Below, one piece after another: positions 41,407 to 50,531 of a stretch of DNA of 64,000 bases. The stretch comes from CAZHWR01 sp964536085. Its GTDB lineage: Bacteria > Bacillota > Clostridia > Oscillospirales > Ruminococcaceae. The notes under the pieces are model-generated. The model did not search any database, was not told where the DNA came from, and saw only the letters and a program-made list of their open reading frames with translations. A program made the translations under genes and the position numbers. The stretch spans positions 1-64,000 of the forward strand of contig CAZHWR010000002.1 in assembly GCA_964536085.1 (NCBI GenBank), in the 5' to 3' direction. How positions within the stretch are numbered: position 1 is the stretch's first letter; every line of letters begins with the position of its first letter.

Positions 41407-42129
41407 TCATCCGTTCTTTGCGAGGCTTATAAACGCCTGTTCAAAGCTTTGAGCGCCTGCGGTTTTGATTATAGCGTCGGAGGTACCGACGCATATAAGT
41501 CTGCCTTTTTTCATAATGCCTATTCGGTCTGAAAGCTTTTCGGCTTCCTCCAAATAGTGTGTGGTGAGAATGATTGTAGCTTTGCGTTTTAATTCGAGGA
41601 TGATATCCCAAAGCTCGTTTCGCGCCAAAACGTCCAGCCCGAGCGTGGGCTCGTCCAGAAACAGGATTTCCGGGTCGCAAATCAGCGCCATCGCTATGCT
41701 GAGCCGCCTTTGATATCCGCCCGACAGTTTTTTCGCCGCCTTTTTTGAAACCTCGCAAAGCTTTAGCTTTTGCTCGGCTTCGGCAGCCTTTTTCAGCGCT
41801 TCGGACTTTGACAATCCGTGCAGACGTGCCATCAGCACAAGATTTTCCCTTGCGGACAGATTGGGCGCGACGGCGGTTTCCTGCGGCGAAACGGCGATCA
41901 CGGACTTGATTTTATCCTGACTGCGCGTTATGCTTGCGCCGTTGATGAACGCATCGCCGCTGCTAGGAGGCAAAAGACAGGTCAGCATTTTTATCGTTGT
42001 TGTTTTTCCCGCGCCGTTTAGCCCGAGAAGAGAAAACAACTCGCCTTTGGAAACGGACAGGTTTAAATTGTCAACGACCGCGGCGTTCTTGTATTTTTTA
42101 GTGAGATTTACGATTTTTACAGCCTCCAT
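41407..42129 (-). CDS. ABC transporter ATP-binding protein
   Basis: 240 residues. Walker A GLNGAGKTT (36-44), signature KLSGGYQRRLS, Walker B EILFLDEPTLGLD and the switch histidine in ILTTHYLEEAE. This sequence class (DrrA/NatA-like) pairs with ABC-2 permeases for efflux. Its ATG touches the stop of the TetR gene. Confidence 0.94.
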   Translation of the reverse strand: MEAVKIVNLTKKYKNAAVVDNLNLSVSKGELFSLLGLNGAGKTTTIKMLTCLLPPSSGDAFINGASITRSQDKIKSVIAVSPQETAVAPNLSARENLVLMARLHGLSKSEALKKAAEAEQKLKLCEVSKKAAKKLSGGYQRRLSIAMALICDPEILFLDEPTLGLDVLARNELWDIILELKRKATIILTTHYLEEAEKLSDRIGIMKKGRLICVGTSDAIIKTAGAQSFEQAFISLAKNG

Positions 42130-42701
42130 CAGATGTTTTCCTCCGCTTTGTACTTTGTAAGCAACGCAAAATAACAGTCGGACACCAAATCATTTACGTC
42201 TTTCTCGCTCCAGTCGTAATAGGAGGTTGCGAGCATTGTTGCAATGCCGTGAATGTGAATCCAAAGCTGCGCGTGGAACAGTTGCGCCTTTTCACGGCTG
42301 AGATGAGTGCTTTCGGATATTATCTGTATGATATTTTCGGTCACATCCTGCGCTTCATCCACCATCTCGTCCGACGCTCGTTGTCGCATGAACATGTATT
42401 TGAACATTTCCTTTTCTTCTTTTGCAAATCGGATATATCCCATGCCGTGTGCTTTGTGGAGCGGATATTTTCCGCTGTTTATCTCGTTTTGCAGATATAA
42501 ATTATATCTTGCCTTGATTTCATCAGACACTGATTCTTTCAGTTCGTCCATGCTTTTAAAACAAAAGTATATCGGCTGGGTGGAGCAGCCCAATCTTTTT
42601 GCAATGTTTCTTGCGTTGACGGCGTTCATCGAATTTTCGCGCAGTATATCAAGCGCTGCGCATACAATATTCTGTTTTTCAATAAGCTTTTTTGCAGGCA
42701 T
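42129..42701 (-). CDS. TetR-family transcriptional regulator
   Basis: 190 residues. N-terminal helix-turn-helix (VNARNIAKRLGCSTQPIYFCFKSMDEL, about 23-49, recognition helix STQPIYFCF); C-terminal helical ligand-binding domain. First gene of the efflux cassette, downstream of a promoter that is covered by a 36-bp palindrome. It likely represses its own operon until a transported compound binds. Confidence 0.92.
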   Translation of the reverse strand: MPAKKLIEKQNIVCAALDILRENSMNAVNARNIAKRLGCSTQPIYFCFKSMDELKESVSDEIKARYNLYLQNEINSGKYPLHKAHGMGYIRFAKEEKEMFKYMFMRQRASDEMVDEAQDVTENIIQIISESTHLSREKAQLFHAQLWIHIHGIATMLATSYYDWSEKDVNDLVSDCYFALLTKYKAEENI

Positions 42702-42714
42702 GCTGTCTTCTCCT

Positions 42715-42774
42715 ATAATAACATAAGTTATATATAACTTATGTTATTATACAGCGCGGGCAAAGTTTTGTCAA
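42715..42774 (-). promoter_or_regulatory. Promoter with 36-bp perfect palindromic operator
   Basis: Minus strand: TTGACA (42769-42774), 17-base spacer, TATAAT (42746-42751). Positions 42715-42750 are a perfect 36-bp palindrome with half site ATAATAACATAAGTTATA, covering the -10 box, the start site and the leader up to the ribosome binding site. A TetR dimer or dimer pair bound here would block transcription. Confidence 0.93.
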
Positions 42775-42810
42775 ACAAAAAAGCTTCCCGCCGAAATTCC
42801 GGCGGGAAGC
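42775..42810 (-). terminator. Intrinsic terminator of trpS
   Basis: 11-bp stem (GCTTCCCGCCG / CGGCGGGAAGC) with a 6-base loop; on the minus strand it is followed by TTTTTTG. It isolates the trpS unit from the TetR cassette promoter, which lies just downstream. Confidence 0.92.
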
Positions 42811-42862
42811 GGAAATGTTTATTTTTTTTGCTAAAATAGATTCTTCTATTGACCGATAGTAT

Positions 42863-43870
42863 TTATTCAGGCTTAACAAAGCCGACCTTGTGGTAAACCT
42901 TACTTAGCGTTCTTGAAGAAATCTTTATCGCCGTTTCAGCGCCCTTTTTGTAGCACTCTTTTAAATATGCTTTATCCGCGCTCAGCCGGGCAAAGTTTTC
43001 TCTGACGGGACGCAGATGCTCCACGACCGCTTCGCCGACCGCCAGCTTAAAGTCTCCGTAGCCTTTTCCGCTGAAGTCCCGCTCGATGGTTTCAAACGAA
43101 TCGCCCGTTACGGCAGAATATATGCTCATAAGGTTGTTTATGCCGTCTTTGCCCTCTTTATAGCAAATTTCCATATCCGAATCGGTGACCGCTCGCTTGA
43201 ATTTTCTGACAATGACCTCGGGAGCGTCAAGAATTGAAACAAAGCCGTTGGGGTTGTCGTCCGACTTGGACATCTTCTTTGTCGGGTCTGCAAGTGATTT
43301 TATACTGGCGCCGACTTCGGGAATATAAGAATCAGGTACGGTGAATACGTCGCCGTAAAGATGATTAAAGCGCACGGCAACGTCGCGAGTGAGCTCCAGA
43401 TGTTGTTTTTGGTCCACGCCGACAGGAACGAGATCCGCCTTGTACAGCAAAATGTCCGCTGCCATAAGGTCGGGATAGGTGAAAAGTCCTACGTTTATAT
43501 TGTCGGCATGCTTGGCGCTTTTGTCTTTGAACTGCGTCATGCGGCCAAGCTCTCCGAACTGGGTGTAGCAGGAAAGCACCCAGCTGAGTTCGGCGTGAGT
43601 GCTGACGTGGCTTTGGATAAACGTCAGGCTTTTGTCAGGGTCGATGCCGCAGGCGAGCATAAGCGCAAACGAGTCGAGTGTTTGGCGGAGAAGCTGCGCG
43701 GGATCCTGACGGACGGTTATGGCATGCATATTGACTATCGAGTAAATGCAGTTGAATTCTTCCTGAAGCTTTACCCAGTTTCTTACGGCTCCTAAGTAGT
43801 TTCCGAGAGTGAAAACGCCTGTCGGCTGAATTCCGCTGAATATGATTTTTTTGTTTTCAGTTTCGCTCAT
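42863..43870 (-). CDS. trpS: Tryptophanyl-tRNA synthetase
   Basis: 335 residues from ATG 43870 (MSETENKKIIFSGIQ), AAAGGAATT upstream; a further ATG at 43942 would reach into the neighbour and lacks support. Class I synthetase: SGIQPTGVFTLGNYLGA carries the HIGH-like TLGN (21-24), KKMSKS is the KMSKS loop, and GVDQKQHLELTRD is conserved. No T-box is visible in the 37 bases behind the aminotransferase gene. Confidence 0.96.
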   Translation of the reverse strand: MSETENKKIIFSGIQPTGVFTLGNYLGAVRNWVKLQEEFNCIYSIVNMHAITVRQDPAQLLRQTLDSFALMLACGIDPDKSLTFIQSHVSTHAELSWVLSCYTQFGELGRMTQFKDKSAKHADNINVGLFTYPDLMAADILLYKADLVPVGVDQKQHLELTRDVAVRFNHLYGDVFTVPDSYIPEVGASIKSLADPTKKMSKSDDNPNGFVSILDAPEVIVRKFKRAVTDSDMEICYKEGKDGINNLMSIYSAVTGDSFETIERDFSGKGYGDFKLAVGEAVVEHLRPVRENFARLSADKAYLKECYKKGAETAIKISSRTLSKVYHKVGFVKPE

Positions 43871-43907
43871 TGTTATGACAATTCCTTTCGCAAATATTAT
43901 AATACTG

Positions 43908-45095
43908 TTATATCGATTTTGTGACCTCGCCGAGCAGTTCAACGCCTTTTATAATTTCCGAGTCGGACGGCGTTGAGAAGTTCATTCTGAACGAACGGGT
44001 CGTTTCGCGGTTCTCATAAGGCAAAAACGCCGTGCCGGGAACTACGGCGACGTTTTTTTCCACCGCTTTTGCGCAAAAATCTATGATATCGGTGCCCTCG
44101 GGTGAGGTACACCATATAAACAGCCCGCCTTCGGGGACAGTGTGTACGAAATCGGGGTTAAAGCATTCGTTGATTTTTTTGAGCATAAGCTCGCATTTGC
44201 TTTTGTATATAGCCCTCAGCTTGTCAAGATGCGCGTCAAAGTCATATTCGGTGAGGAATTTGTAGCACACAAGCTGCGCCCACATGTTGGTATGAACGTC
44301 CGCCGACTGCTTTGCGACAATCAAACGACTGATGATATCCTTTGCTGCGGTTATGTGACCTACGCGGATTCCGGGCGACAGTACCTTTGAAAAGCTTCCG
44401 CAGTACACAACGATTCCGTCCTTGTCGAATGATTTTATCGGCGGTAAGTCGCTGCCTGAAAAACGCAAATCGCCGTACGGATTATCCTCAATGATTATAA
44501 CGCCGTTTTTAGCGCATATATCGTAAATTGCTCTGCGTTTTTCAAGCGATGTGGTGATGCCGGAGGGATTTTGGAAGTTGGGTATGACATAAAACGCCTT
44601 AACATTTTTATTTTCGGCGACGGCGCGTTCCAGTTTTTCTATGTTCACTCCGTCCGATTCAAGCTCTACGCCCACAAGCTCGGCTCCGTTCGCCTTAAAG
44701 GAATTGAGCGCGCCGATAAAGCTCGGATTTTCGCACAGAATAATATCGCCCTCGTTTGTGAAAACCTTGCTTGCGAGGTCGAGCGCCTGCTGTGCGCCTG
44801 AAACAATTAAAATATCATCGCATGAATAATCGGTGTTAAGCGGACCCGAAAGGCGTTCTTTCAAAAGCTTCCGCAGGGGAGTGTATCCCTCGGATATTCC
44901 GTATTGCAGAGCAAGGATAGGATCGCTTTTTAAAAGCTGTTCGGAAATAGACTGAATCGCGCGAACGGGGAACGCTTCCCCGGACGGATTCCCTGCCGCG
45001 AACGAAATCACGTTAGGATCGGCGGTGGCTTTGAGTATTTCCCTTATAGCCGACGGCTTCAGCCTGTCTATTTTGTTTGAAAATTTGTAGCTCAT
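43908..45095 (-). CDS. PLP-dependent class I/II aminotransferase (2-aminoadipate type)
   Basis: 395 residues. PLP lysine Lys237 in CGSFSKVLSPGIRVG; substrate and PLP motifs SFAAGNPSGEAFP, YVIPNFQNPSG and EDNPYGDLRF. The sequence belongs to the group that includes LysN-type 2-aminoadipate transaminases and the aminotransferase half of MocR regulators, but has no HTH domain. The amino acid substrate cannot be fixed; aromatic or branched substrates are possible beside trpS. It is 37 bases upstream of trpS, probably in one transcript. Confidence 0.88.
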   Translation of the reverse strand: MSYKFSNKIDRLKPSAIREILKATADPNVISFAAGNPSGEAFPVRAIQSISEQLLKSDPILALQYGISEGYTPLRKLLKERLSGPLNTDYSCDDILIVSGAQQALDLASKVFTNEGDIILCENPSFIGALNSFKANGAELVGVELESDGVNIEKLERAVAENKNVKAFYVIPNFQNPSGITTSLEKRRAIYDICAKNGVIIIEDNPYGDLRFSGSDLPPIKSFDKDGIVVYCGSFSKVLSPGIRVGHITAAKDIISRLIVAKQSADVHTNMWAQLVCYKFLTEYDFDAHLDKLRAIYKSKCELMLKKINECFNPDFVHTVPEGGLFIWCTSPEGTDIIDFCAKAVEKNVAVVPGTAFLPYENRETTRSFRMNFSTPSDSEIIKGVELLGEVTKSI

Positions 45096-45142
45096 ATCAA
45101 CAGTCCTTTTTTATTAGATATATGTAACCTATTCACCGATGT

Positions 45143-45177
45143 TAAGCGAGCTTACACCGGGCTTTGCTCCGAGTAAA
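45143..45177. repeat. Small dispersed intergenic repeat, copy 1
   Basis: TAAGCGAGCTTACACCGGGC followed by TTTGCTCCGAGTAAAA. It aligns at about 80 percent with 59728-59760. The 316-bp gap between the divergent aminotransferase and zapA genes (45096-45411) otherwise shows only AT-rich sequence with no clear promoter. Confidence 0.5.
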
Positions 45178-45411
45178 ACAATTATATCACAGTTTAGCGG
45201 TTTGTCAAAGAGAATTTTTTCGGATCGCACACGGACGGGAGCATAACGCTTGATAAATTGTCAAAAAAACACTTTTTATAAGCGGACGTTTATGATATAC
45301 TTATAAAGTAAAGTGGGTTTTTCCGAAAATAAAAACAGGTGCTTTCTGTTTTTAAATATATCTCCGCGGGGCATACGTCCGGCGGTGTGTTTTGGAAAGG
45401 AACGGGTTAAT

Positions 45412-45789
45412 ATGATTTACAACAAAGCCAGAGTAACAGTCTGCGGTAAGGAATATGTTTTGAAAACGTCCGAAGATCCCGCGTATCTTGTTGCGATAGG
45501 TAAACAGCTCGACGAAAAGATAAGCGAGCTTCTCAATTCAGACGACACGGTCACGCTCACGACTGCGGCTATACTTGTTGGTCTTGAGCTTTTGGACGAG
45601 CGTCTTAAAACCAACTCGGATATTGACAATATACGCACACAGATAACAAGCTATGTTGAGGAGGCTTCCGCTGCAAGGCTTGCGTGCGATAAGCTGCGTG
45701 AAAAAAATGAACAGCTTCAAAGAGAGATAGACAAGCTGCGCACCGACTTGGAATTAAACAGGCTAAAGGGTACGCTGAACAATGACTAA
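45412..45789 (+). CDS. zapA: Cell division protein ZapA
   Basis: 125 residues from ATG 45412 (MIYNKARVTVCGKEY) with GGAAAGG upstream. N-terminal ZapA fold (KEYVLKTSEDPAYLVAIGKQLDEKI), then a long coiled coil to the end. It bundles FtsZ. The stop overlaps the U32 peptidase start by 8 bases, a common Clostridia pairing. Confidence 0.92.
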   Translation: MIYNKARVTVCGKEYVLKTSEDPAYLVAIGKQLDEKISELLNSDDTVTLTTAAILVGLELLDERLKTNSDIDNIRTQITSYVEEASAARLACDKLREKNEQLQREIDKLRTDLELNRLKGTLNND

Positions 45790-47827
45790 GCCTGAGCTGT
45801 TGGCTCCCGCGGGCGGCGAAGAATCGGTTATCGCCGCGGTTCGAAACGGCGCGGACGCAGTTTATCTCGGCGGTGAGGAATTTTCCGCCAGACGTTCAGC
45901 GCACAATTTTAACACTTCCCAGCTTGCCGATACCGTAAAATACTGTCATGCGCACGGTGTTAAGATTCATTTGGCGGTAAATATTTTGGTGTTTAACGAA
46001 GAAATCCAAAAGCTTTGCGCCGCGGTCAAAACCGCTGTGGAGTGCGGGGTGGATGCACTGATCGTTCAGGATTTGGGCGCGGCACGAATCATAAAGCGGA
46101 TTTGCCCCGATATACCGCTTCATGCGTCCACTCAGCTTTCGGTGCACACGCCGGACGGCGTGGCTGCGATGAAAAAGCTCGGATTTGACAGGGTCGTTTT
46201 GTCGCGTGAGCTTTCGCTTTGCGAAATAGAGCAGATTGCAAAATCCACCGATTTGGAGCTGGAGGTTTTTGTGCACGGCGCGTTGTGTATGTCGGTTTCG
46301 GGTCAGTGCTATTTCAGTGCGATGCTCGGCTCACGCTCGGGCAACAGAGGGCTTTGCGCCCAAACCTGCCGTCTGAAATTTTCCGCTTTTCCCGAAAAAG
46401 AGGGTCACGCTCTGTCGCTCAAAGACTTGTGCGCGAAAGACAGTATAAGCGGGCTTATGAAAGCCGGCGTCAAGTCGTTTAAGATAGAAGGTCGTATGAA
46501 GCGACCCGAATATGTGGCGGCGGCTGTGAAAGCATATCGGAGCATTATCGACTCGGGCGACGCGGATATCAGTGATTTGAAAGCCGTGTTTTCAAGAAGC
46601 GGATTTACGAACGGATATTTGGAAAACGTCCGCGGCGGGGAAATGTTCGGCTACAGAAAAAAAGAAGACGTTACCGCGGCGGCGGGAGTTTTAAAGTCTT
46701 TGCAGGGCACTTATCATAAGGAAATTCAAAACGTCGGGGTGACGATGGATTTTACTATGGCGGCGAACGAGCGGATAACACTTTTCATGTCCGACGGTGA
46801 ACATACGGTGAGCGGACAGGGAGCATTTGCGCAAAAAGCGGTTAATACGAGCATACCGGAGCAGAGGATAAAGCAAAGTCTTGCAAAGCTCGGCTCAACT
46901 CCGTATTACGCAAAAGAAATCAGCGTTAAAACGGACGGGGGAGTTACCGTTTCCGCCGCGGATATAAACGCTTTGCGGCGCGAGTGCTGTGAAAAGCTCA
47001 CGCAAAGGCGATGTGAAGTAAAAAAACGCACGGTGTACGATTATAAACAGGAAAAGAATAACGGCGCACACTTTGGCGGTAAAACAGAAATTTACGCAAG
47101 ATTTGAAAAAGCGCGGAACGTTACTGATTATGCCGTAAAAAATGTGGCAAAAATAATCTTGCCGATCGACGAGATTTTGGCGCATACGGATATAATTTGC
47201 GCCGATAAAACGGCGGCGGAACTGCCGCGCGCGTTGTTCGGTGAAGAGGATAAGCTTGAAATAAAGCTTGAAAAACTCAAAATGCTCGGCATAAAAGAGG
47301 CGTTTGCCGGCAATATCGCCTCAGTGGTGACGGCGCGGTCGCTGGGGCTTGCGGTTCACGGCGGCTATTCGTTGAATATTGTGAACGACGCCGCGGTCGC
47401 GGCTGTCAAAGAGCTTGGAGTAAAAAGCGCTGTGGTTTCTCCAGAACTGATGCTTTCGCAGATAGCGTCGCTCAGCGCGGAAATCCCGCTTGGGATTTTC
47501 GCTTACGGCAGGCTGCCGCTTATGCTTACGCGAAACTGCCCGTTAAAATCGGAAATCGGCTGTGATAAGTGCAAAAAGAGCTCGGAGCTGTACGACAGAA
47601 AGAAAATATCGTTTCCGGTTGCCTGCCGCGGCGGATACACGGAGGTTTTAAATTCCGCTCCGATATATATGGCGGATAGGCAGCGCGAGGTTACGGGTTG
47701 CGAATATCTGCTTTTGTATTTTACAAACGAGCAGGAAGCGGATAAAATCATCCGAGCGTATTTGAGCGGGGAAGCGCCTCGATCCGGGAAATATACAAGG
47801 GGTCTGTATTATCGGGGAGTATTATAA
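45782..47827 (+). CDS. U32-family peptidase
   Basis: 681 residues. N-terminal U32 domain (ELLAPAGGEESVIAAVRNGADAVYLGG in two parts, VHGALCMSVSGQCYFSAMLGSRSGNRG, LCAQTCRL) with the four Cys-type motifs of the family; central DUF3656-like part (about 380-500); a C-terminal extension with CPLKSEIGCDKCK. Family members are called collagenase-like proteases, and the related RlhA acts in 23S rRNA hydroxylation, so the activity is uncertain. Overlaps zapA. Confidence 0.9.
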   Translation: MTKPELLAPAGGEESVIAAVRNGADAVYLGGEEFSARRSAHNFNTSQLADTVKYCHAHGVKIHLAVNILVFNEEIQKLCAAVKTAVECGVDALIVQDLGAARIIKRICPDIPLHASTQLSVHTPDGVAAMKKLGFDRVVLSRELSLCEIEQIAKSTDLELEVFVHGALCMSVSGQCYFSAMLGSRSGNRGLCAQTCRLKFSAFPEKEGHALSLKDLCAKDSISGLMKAGVKSFKIEGRMKRPEYVAAAVKAYRSIIDSGDADISDLKAVFSRSGFTNGYLENVRGGEMFGYRKKEDVTAAAGVLKSLQGTYHKEIQNVGVTMDFTMAANERITLFMSDGEHTVSGQGAFAQKAVNTSIPEQRIKQSLAKLGSTPYYAKEISVKTDGGVTVSAADINALRRECCEKLTQRRCEVKKRTVYDYKQEKNNGAHFGGKTEIYARFEKARNVTDYAVKNVAKIILPIDEILAHTDIICADKTAAELPRALFGEEDKLEIKLEKLKMLGIKEAFAGNIASVVTARSLGLAVHGGYSLNIVNDAAVAAVKELGVKSAVVSPELMLSQIASLSAEIPLGIFAYGRLPLMLTRNCPLKSEIGCDKCKKSSELYDRKKISFPVACRGGYTEVLNSAPIYMADRQREVTGCEYLLLYFTNEQEADKIIRAYLSGEAPRSGKYTRGLYYRGVL

Positions 47828-47880
47828 CGGTGTTTTTTGCGGCCGGATTCAACAATATTTGAGTTTTTTTCAGAAAACTG

Positions 47881-47909
47881 TTGAGATTAAAAAAAAAATA
47901 AGGTATAAT
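47881..47909 (+). promoter_or_regulatory. Promoter of the mreB operon
   Basis: TTGAGA (47881-47886), 17-base spacer, TATAAT (47904-47909), 61 bases before mreB. Confidence 0.75.
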
Positions 47910-47970
47910 TATCTAATAGAATATCCGACCAATTATTTATAGTATATAAATTCTGAAAGGGGCAGAAAAA

Positions 47971-48993
47971 ATGTTTTCACGTGATATCGGAATCGATTTG
48001 GGAACAGCCAACACGCTTATTTTTATGAAGGGAAAGGGTATCATCATCAGAGAACCCTCTGTTGTTGCTTTGGATACAAGGACGTATGAAGTCCGCAGTG
48101 TAGGTCAAGAAGCTAAAGAAGTAATCGGAAGAACTCCCGGGTCGATTGTTGCGGTGCGTCCGCTTAAAGGCGGCGTAATTGCCGATTTCGGGGCGACGAA
48201 AACAATGCTTCAGGAATTTATCAAAAAGGCAGTCAACAAATCGTTTGTCCGTCCTAATGTAATAATCTGCATACCGTCAGGCGTTACCGAGGTCGAAAGA
48301 AGCGCTGTAAAAGACGCGGCGGAGCAAGCCGGAGCCAAGCATGTTATGATAATTGAAGAACCGATGGCTGCCGCAATCGGCGCGGATCTTCCCGTTGCCG
48401 AGCCTACGGGAAGCATGGTAGTTGATATCGGCGGAGGAACAAGCGAGGTCGCGGTTATTTCTTTGGGCGGTATAGTCGCTTATAAATCCGCGAGATGCGC
48501 AGGAGACGATTTTGATCTTGCAATCATCAACTATATCAAGAAAAAATACAATCTGCTTATCGGCGAAAGAACGGCGGAGAACGTTAAAATTCAAATCGGT
48601 TCCGCTTATGAAACCGAGGAAGACGAGCTTTTGTCGATGGAGATTAAAGGACGCAACCTTTTAAACGGGCTTCCCGAGAACATCACAATAACCGCAGTAG
48701 AGATACGCGAGGCGCTTTCGGAGCCGCTTGAAAAAATTGTGGACGCAATTAAAACTACGCTCGAAAAAACTCCTCCCGAGCTTGCGGCGGATATTATCGA
48801 CACAGGGATAACCATGACCGGAGGAGGCGCGCTGTTGCGCGGAATTGACAAGCTTGTTTCCAGCGAAACGGGCATGCCGGTAAATATTGCGGAAAATCCG
48901 CTCGATTGTGTTGTTGACGGAACAGGAAAGGTACTAGAGGATATAGATGATAATCTGCGCGATGTTCTTTCACAGGACGACTACAGATATTGA
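47971..48993 (+). CDS. mreB: Rod shape-determining protein MreB
   Basis: 340 residues. Actin-like ATPase with phosphate loops DIGIDLGTANT and VVDIGGGTSEVA, adenine motif MTGGGALLRG, and RPLKGGVIADF. It directs lateral wall synthesis with MreC, MreD and PBP2, encoded in the same operon. GAAAGGGGCAG precedes the ATG. Confidence 0.97.
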   Translation: MFSRDIGIDLGTANTLIFMKGKGIIIREPSVVALDTRTYEVRSVGQEAKEVIGRTPGSIVAVRPLKGGVIADFGATKTMLQEFIKKAVNKSFVRPNVIICIPSGVTEVERSAVKDAAEQAGAKHVMIIEEPMAAAIGADLPVAEPTGSMVVDIGGGTSEVAVISLGGIVAYKSARCAGDDFDLAIINYIKKKYNLLIGERTAENVKIQIGSAYETEEDELLSMEIKGRNLLNGLPENITITAVEIREALSEPLEKIVDAIKTTLEKTPPELAADIIDTGITMTGGGALLRGIDKLVSSETGMPVNIAENPLDCVVDGTGKVLEDIDDNLRDVLSQDDYRY

Positions 48994-49028
48994 TTTTCAG
49001 TATTATTGAGTTTTAAGGAGGTCGCCTT

Positions 49029-49937
49029 ATGCGCGAGTTTTTCAAAACAAAACGTTTTAAAATATTTCTCGGCGTTTTGGCGGCTCTGCTTGTTCTTATA
49101 ATCTGCTCGGCAACGATCGGCAGCACTTCGTCGGGATTTCTCAGCGTTGTTGTAAGTCCGGTGCAAAAGCTTTCGTCGTGGATAACAAATTCAGCCACGG
49201 GATTTTTCAGCAACATTGCCAATTCAGGTAAAAATGCAAGTGAAAACGAACAGCTTAAAGAGGAAATTGCCTCTTTGCGAGAACAGCTTATAGATTACGA
49301 CGATACGCTTACCGAAAATGAACAGCTAAAGGAAATGCTCGGACTGAAAAGTGAAAACGATGATTATGATTATCTCGCCGCGAGTGTTATCGGTCGCGAT
49401 TCGGACGACAGATACGGTTCTTTTCAAATTGACAAGGGCAGTCTTAACGGAGTTGAACTGTACGACCCTGTTATAACGCGTGACGGTCTTGTAGGGTATG
49501 TCAGCAAGCTGAGCCCTACCACGGCGCGGGTATCTACGATTTTGGGAACGGATATAAACGTCGGCGCATACGGGCTTTACTCCGGCGAAACCGGCGTTGT
49601 CACAGGGGATACCCCGCTCGCTGTCAAGGGTCAGTGCAAAATGAAGTATCTTCTCAGAGACAGCGCGATGGCAAAAAGTGAGCTTGTTGCAACTACGGGT
49701 CTGAGCGGGATTTTTCCCAAGGGTCTCGTTATCGGGACAGTGCAGGAGCTTGTTCCCGAGTCAGGGGGAACCTCAGTTTATGCTGTAATTGAGCCTGCTG
49801 CGCAAATAACCGATCTTCAAAGTGTTTTCATTATTACCGATTTCACGGGTCAGGGAACCGATTCGGATGAAGATGAAAACACTGACGACAGTTCCTCTTC
49901 AGAAGGCACGTCATCCGGGGAGGGAGCGGGCGAGTGA
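49029..49937 (+). CDS. mreC: Rod shape-determining protein MreC
   Basis: 302 residues. One N-terminal membrane segment (about 12-31), coiled coil (about 60-105) and periplasm-facing beta domain to about 270, ending in a Ser/Glu/Asp/Gly-rich tail. AAGGAGG precedes the ATG. It links MreB to the elongation enzymes. Confidence 0.93.
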   Translation: MREFFKTKRFKIFLGVLAALLVLIICSATIGSTSSGFLSVVVSPVQKLSSWITNSATGFFSNIANSGKNASENEQLKEEIASLREQLIDYDDTLTENEQLKEMLGLKSENDDYDYLAASVIGRDSDDRYGSFQIDKGSLNGVELYDPVITRDGLVGYVSKLSPTTARVSTILGTDINVGAYGLYSGETGVVTGDTPLAVKGQCKMKYLLRDSAMAKSELVATTGLSGIFPKGLVIGTVQELVPESGGTSVYAVIEPAAQITDLQSVFIITDFTGQGTDSDEDENTDDSSSSEGTSSGEGAGE

Positions 49938-50452
49938 AGCGTTCAACGAAAAATCTGATAAAATGGGCGCTGTATTCAGCCATACTTTTTTTGCTGCTTG
50001 TTATACAGACTACTCCGGGGCTTTTTGCAATAAAAGGGGTAAAACCGGTTTGGATTTTGCCTCTTGCCGTGTTTGTTGCCGTATTTGAAGGTGAAACAGG
50101 CGGATTTTGCTTCGCTGTTGCCACGGGACTCGCGTGGGACTCAATGTCTGATAAGCCTCTCGGGTTCAGTTCTATAATCCTTGCGGTGTGTTGTGTTGTA
50201 ATCGCGCTGTTGGTTATATTTTTTGTTAAGGCGAGTATACTGAACTGCTGTATACTTTGTTTTGGAACAATATGTGCGTATTGTTTTTTTGATTTTTTGT
50301 TTTTTTACGCAATTTGGGGAACGGGAGGACTTACCTCGATATTTTTAACGCATTTTTTGCCGATGATAATTTATACATCTGTAGTCAGTCCGCTGATTTT
50401 TTTGCTTGTTAAAGCAATAGCGTCAAAATATAACGAAATATTAAGAGTATAG
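49934..50452 (+). CDS. mreD: Rod shape-determining protein MreD
   Basis: 172 residues from a GTG start that overlaps the mreC stop (GTGA). Five hydrophobic segments; GLAWDSMSDKPLGFSSI is the recognisable family region. Integral membrane member of the elongasome. Confidence 0.9.
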   Translation: MKRSTKNLIKWALYSAILFLLLVIQTTPGLFAIKGVKPVWILPLAVFVAVFEGETGGFCFAVATGLAWDSMSDKPLGFSSIILAVCCVVIALLVIFFVKASILNCCILCFGTICAYCFFDFLFFYAIWGTGGLTSIFLTHFLPMIIYTSVVSPLIFLLVKAIASKYNEILRV

Positions 50453-50531
50453 TAATTTTTCGATGCTATACTCTTATTGTGTTTTGTACTATAATTTCAG
50501 TGTATTTTATTGTATTCGCGAGGTGAGTTTT

